Positions 7,180 through 8,427 of a DNA stretch of 8,427 nucleotides are shown here, in pieces. The notes under the pieces are model-generated. The model saw only the letters and a list, made by a program, of their open reading frames with translations. It did not search any database and was not told the origin of the DNA. Source of the stretch: Phycisphaerales bacterium (lineage in GTDB: Bacteria > Planctomycetota > Phycisphaerae > Sedimentisphaerales > Anaerohalosphaeraceae); contig PMBP01000196.1 of assembly GCA_003152975.1 (NCBI GenBank), positions 1 to 8,427 of the forward strand. Direction: 5' to 3'. How positions within the stretch are numbered: position 1 is the stretch's first letter; each line of letters starts with the position of its first letter. A program made the position numbers and the translations under genes.

Positions 7180-7917
7180 TTAGGGCTTCGGGCTTTCCAC
7201 GAGGATATCCCGAACCTGAATGTCGTCAAACTCCGCAACCGCGTCGGCCTTGGTCAATAACCCGAATGCCCCGGCTTTCGTGAAAGTCGCGTCCTTGATA
7301 TCGACAAGCTTTTTACCATCCATAAATGCCACAATCTGCTCGCCGGCCTGATGAATCTGGATCGTGTGCCATTTTGCGCGATCCAGTTTGATATTCACGT
7401 TCGCCAGCCGCCTCGGCTTGCCGTCCTTGATGCAATAGACGCGGAAGTTGTTCGACAGTGGAGTCCACCGGGCCATGTAGAAATTATTGGGGTCTGTCTC
7501 CCGCCAGAACAGCCCGCTGCCCTGGTTGCCCTTGCCGGCCATAACCCGGACCTTGGCGTCCAAAGCCAGATTCTTGAGCTTGGCCTCGCCGGCCGTCAGC
7601 AGGTTGTAAGTCTCGCCGCCGTTCTCCGTCTTGGTCAGGGCCATCGCGTGGGGGGCGCTGGGCGCGGTCGCGTCGGCCACAACCTCCCACTTGGCCGGCT
7701 TGGCCTTAGCGCCGGTCGTGGCGACCTTCCATTCCGCCGGGATCGTTCCCGCCTTCTGGTCGTCAAAATTCCACTTCATGCCGTCTTGAACCTCGCCACC
7801 CTTGCCGCCGTCCGTTTTGTCCGGGGCTGCCGGGTTCGTCGTGGCGGCCAATCCCATCGTAGCAACTATCGCCACCGCGGCAATACATACCATCCATCCC
7901 AATCTTCTCGCTTTCAT
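7180..7917 (-). CDS. Secreted ConA-like jelly-roll protein (3-keto-disaccharide hydrolase / DUF1080-like)
   Basis: The 245-residue protein begins with a basic stretch (MKARR) and a hydrophobic core at about 7-24, with a likely signal-peptidase cut near A24-A25 (GLAA). A polar linker rich in Gly, Lys and Asp follows. From about residue 48 a single beta-rich domain reads 'WNFDDQKAGTIPAEW', 'GSGLFWRETDPNNFYMARW', 'WHTIQIHQAGEQIVAFMDGKKL' and ends 'AVAEFDDIQV'. This is the pattern of LamG/DUF1080 sandwich domains, common in secreted Planctomycetota and Verrucomicrobiota proteins and thought to bind or act on carbohydrates. No catalytic residues can be assigned. It is the first gene after the non-coding region, so is probably the operon leader gene. 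The ATG at 7917 was chosen over the in-frame TTG at 7935 because AAAGGA sits 8 bases before the ATG and the longer version would put that site inside the coding region. Confidence 0.87.
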   Translation of the reverse strand: MKARRLGWMVCIAAVAIVATMGLAATTNPAAPDKTDGGKGGEVQDGMKWNFDDQKAGTIPAEWKVATTGAKAKPAKWEVVADATAPSAPHAMALTKTENGGETYNLLTAGEAKLKNLALDAKVRVMAGKGNQGSGLFWRETDPNNFYMARWTPLSNNFRVYCIKDGKPRRLANVNIKLDRAKWHTIQIHQAGEQIVAFMDGKKLVDIKDATFTKAGAFGLLTKADAVAEFDDIQVRDILVESPKP

Positions 7918-7925
7918 TTCCGTGT

Positions 7926-7931
7926 TCCTTT
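7926..7931 (-). promoter_or_regulatory. Ribosome binding site of the secreted jelly-roll gene
   Basis: AAAGGA on the minus strand, with its AGGA core 8 bases from the ATG at 7917. It decides the start against the upstream in-frame TTG at 7935. Confidence 0.75.
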
Positions 7932-7993
7932 CCAATCCCTATCGAATCCACACGACACGATTACCAGATGATGATTTTCGTTGAGTAGAGTAA

Positions 7994-8008
7994 CTCATTT
8001 AAGATGAG
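7994..8008. repeat. Short inverted repeat CTCAT-N5-ATGAG
   Basis: CTCAT at 7994-7998 and ATGAG at 8004-8008 are exact inverted copies five bases apart. The right arm is shared with one copy of the ATGAGAA direct repeat, so the motif occurs three times here in both orientations. This fits a protein-binding site better than a terminator, since the stem is short and no T-run follows on either strand. Confidence 0.4.
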
Positions 8009-8024
8009 AATACCATGAGAACAA
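7997..8024 (-). promoter_or_regulatory. Weak sigma70-like promoter candidate for the cluster
   Basis: On the minus strand TTGTTC (8019-8024) and TTAAAT (7997-8002) are separated by 16 bases. They match the -35 and -10 consensus at only 3 and 4 of 6 positions. The placement is sensible: a transcript would start about 70 bases before the first ATG, and the spacer contains both copies of the TTCTCAT direct repeat, a possible regulator site. The poor consensus match keeps this tentative. Confidence 0.25.
8004..8021. repeat. Direct repeat pair, candidate response-regulator operator
   Basis: On the minus strand TTCTCAT-GGTA-TTCTCAT: two exact 7-base copies with an 11-base period (plus-strand ATGAGAA at 8004-8010 and 8015-8021). 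OmpR-family dimers typically bind tandem direct repeats of about 10-11 base period, and such a regulator is encoded in this cluster. The site lies about 87-104 bases before the first gene's ATG. Binding is inferred, not shown. Confidence 0.45.
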
Positions 8025-8040
8025 ATCCAATTTCCGGGTG

Positions 8041-8056
8041 GTGCCGGACCGTGCCG
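8041..8056. repeat. Direct repeat pair with 10-base period
   Basis: GTGCCG at 8041-8046 and again at 8051-8056 (minus strand CGGCAC-GGTC-CGGCAC). Same architecture as the neighbouring pairs (6 bases plus a 4-base spacer) but a different word. It could be a second regulator site or chance similarity. Confidence 0.35.
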
Positions 8057-8066
8057 AATACCCCAT

Positions 8067-8082
8067 CGAAAACAGACGAAAA
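8067..8082. repeat. Direct repeat pair with 10-base period
   Basis: CGAAAA at 8067-8072 and again at 8077-8082 (minus strand TTTTCG-TCTG-TTTTCG). A further CGAAAA lies at 8213-8218, and the reverse orientation (TTTTCG) occurs near 7975-7980. Architecture as in the two pairs to its left. Confidence 0.35.
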
Positions 8083-8115
8083 TCGGATGTGTCGGGAATG
8101 GACCTGGGGTTGGAG

Positions 8116-8144
8116 AAAAGGCCGTTCCGGACAACAGGCCTTTT
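8116..8144 (-). terminator. Bidirectional intrinsic terminator-like hairpin
   Basis: AAAAGGCC (8116-8123) pairs exactly with GGCCTTTT (8137-8144). The stem extends inward by GTT/AAC with one unpaired A, leaving a six-base loop, so about 11 base pairs with A and T runs at the base. It can work on either strand. As no gene reads in from the left, the likely role is to end the transcript of the minus-strand tRNA before the protein cluster. Confidence 0.55.
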
Positions 8145-8159
8145 AAGGTAAGCTTAAAA
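8141..8159. repeat. Inverted repeat overlapping the terminator arm
   Basis: TTTTAAG (8141-8147) and CTTAAAA (8153-8159) are exact inverted copies around a five-base loop. The left arm shares TTTT (8141-8144) with the neighbouring hairpin, so the two structures cannot form together in one RNA. The stem is AT-rich and weak. Confidence 0.4.
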
Positions 8160-8381
8160 AGCTGCCAGGGTGGGGGATCGCCAGCAATCACATAGTTCCT
8201 ACGGCGGCGGAACGAAAACTGGGCTGTGGATGGAATTTATCGCGAACCAATCATACATGACTAAACTTGTGGATACATGGAGGAAATCGGAGAAAACGAA
8301 GAAAGTGAGACCCTGTGCTCCCAAGCCAGAAATTCCCTATTTTTTCGGGGAAAACCTTCATATTTCGGTGTAAAACTTGAC

Positions 8382-8427
8382 TGGGCCCGGTCCGACTTGA
8401 ACGGACGACCGACGGATTATGAGTCCG
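8382..8427 (-). tRNA. tRNA with CAT anticodon, probably tRNA-Ile2 (3' part, cut by the right edge)
   Basis: Read on the minus strand, the window starts inside the anticodon stem. Four of five stem bases (CGGA) are followed by the loop CTCATAA with anticodon CAT, the 3' stem TCCGT, a five-base variable loop CGGTC, a T-arm with stem GTCCG/CGGAC around TTCAAGT, the acceptor strand CGGGCCC and discriminator A. No CCA is encoded. A CAT anticodon fits initiator Met, elongator Met or the lysidine-modified Ile2. The 'GGTCG...TTCAAGTC' segment resembles E. coli tRNA-Ile2 more than tRNA-Met, where the T-loop is TTCGAAT. The D-arm and 5' acceptor strand lie outside the window, so the isotype is not settled. 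Confidence 0.88.

Larger units (their letters stand above)
7918..8381. other. Non-coding region between the tRNA and the seven-gene cluster
   Basis: This 464-base stretch has no convincing gene on either strand. Short open frames at 7961-8191 (minus) and 8170-8373 (plus) have no ribosome site, no recognisable domain and a composition unlike the neighbours. It is less GC-rich than the genes. From the tRNA side it holds a purine-rich tract on the plus strand (about 8280-8311), a strong hairpin (8116-8144) overlapped by a second inverted repeat (8141-8159), three direct-repeat pairs with a 10-11 base period (8004-8082), and the leader of the first gene. It presumably carries the main promoter of the cluster. 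Confidence 0.7.

Noticed and set aside
7961..8191. Minus-strand 76-codon frame in the non-coding region
   Set aside because: No ribosome site, no domain, and it runs through the hairpin and direct repeats. The start of the annotated cluster is better placed at 7917.
8250..8255. TATGAT -10-like hexamer on the minus strand
   Set aside because: Matches the -10 consensus at 5 of 6 positions, but no acceptable -35 lies 16-18 bases upstream, and the terminator-like hairpin would lie between it and the first gene.
8333..8352. TTCCC/GGGAA inverted repeat 30 bases past the tRNA end, considered as the tRNA terminator
   Set aside because: Only five base pairs around a 10-base loop, with a poor T-run. 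The hairpin at 8116-8144 is much stronger.
8170..8373. Plus-strand 67-codon frame next to the tRNA
   Set aside because: No convincing ribosome site or domain; its Lys-rich middle simply reflects the purine-rich tract at about 8280-8311.
1..8427. CRISPR arrays, insertion sequences, integrases or long terminal repeats
   Set aside because: No regularly spaced repeats of CRISPR length, no transposase or integrase motifs, and no long repeats seen on either strand. The tRNA at the edge alone is not evidence of an integrated element.

Overview
The window is about 60% GC bacterial DNA. Seven protein genes lie on the minus strand, all pointing toward the left edge, and the 3' half of a tRNA gene sits at the right edge on the same strand. 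The gene order, a secreted 3-keto-disaccharide-hydrolase-like (DUF1080-type) protein and a planctomycete-style PAP2 N-terminus suggest a Planctomycetota (possibly Phycisphaerae) or related PVC genome. This is inference; nothing in the window fixes the taxonomy.

Layout in transcription order (right to left): partial tRNA with a CAT anticodon, probably tRNA-Ile2 (8382-8427); a 464-base non-coding region with a terminator-like hairpin and three helically phased direct-repeat pairs (7918-8381); an exported ConA/jelly-roll protein (7180-7917); a gamma-glutamyltransferase-family enzyme with no signal peptide (5507-7153); a 7-TM protein resembling the membrane half of 'inactive transglutaminase-7TM' proteins (4660-5457); a 690-residue fusion of a D-Ala-D-Ala-ligase-like ATP-grasp domain to a KamA-type radical SAM aminomutase (2514-4586); an OmpR-type response regulator (1792-2466) whose stop overlaps the start of its histidine kinase (308-1795); and the first 98 codons of a probable PAP2-family membrane phosphatase (1-294). 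Gaps are 26, 49, 73, 47, -4 and 13 bases with no convincing internal terminator, so all seven may form one operon.

The most interesting part is the core from 2514 to 7153. The fusion enzyme has the iron-sulfur cysteines, an SGGDP motif and a probable PLP lysine. By eye alignment, however, the two aspartates that bind the lysine side chain in lysine 2,3-aminomutase are replaced by Arg and Met, which suggests an acidic substrate such as glutamate. The neighbouring GGT-family enzyme keeps its catalytic threonine but appears to lack most residues that grip the alpha-amino and alpha-carboxyl groups of a gamma-glutamyl substrate. A 7-TM protein of a family linked to ATP-grasp amide ligases lies between them. 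Together they look like a system that makes a beta-amino acid, joins it to something, and moves or cleaves the product, under local two-component control. That function is a hypothesis.
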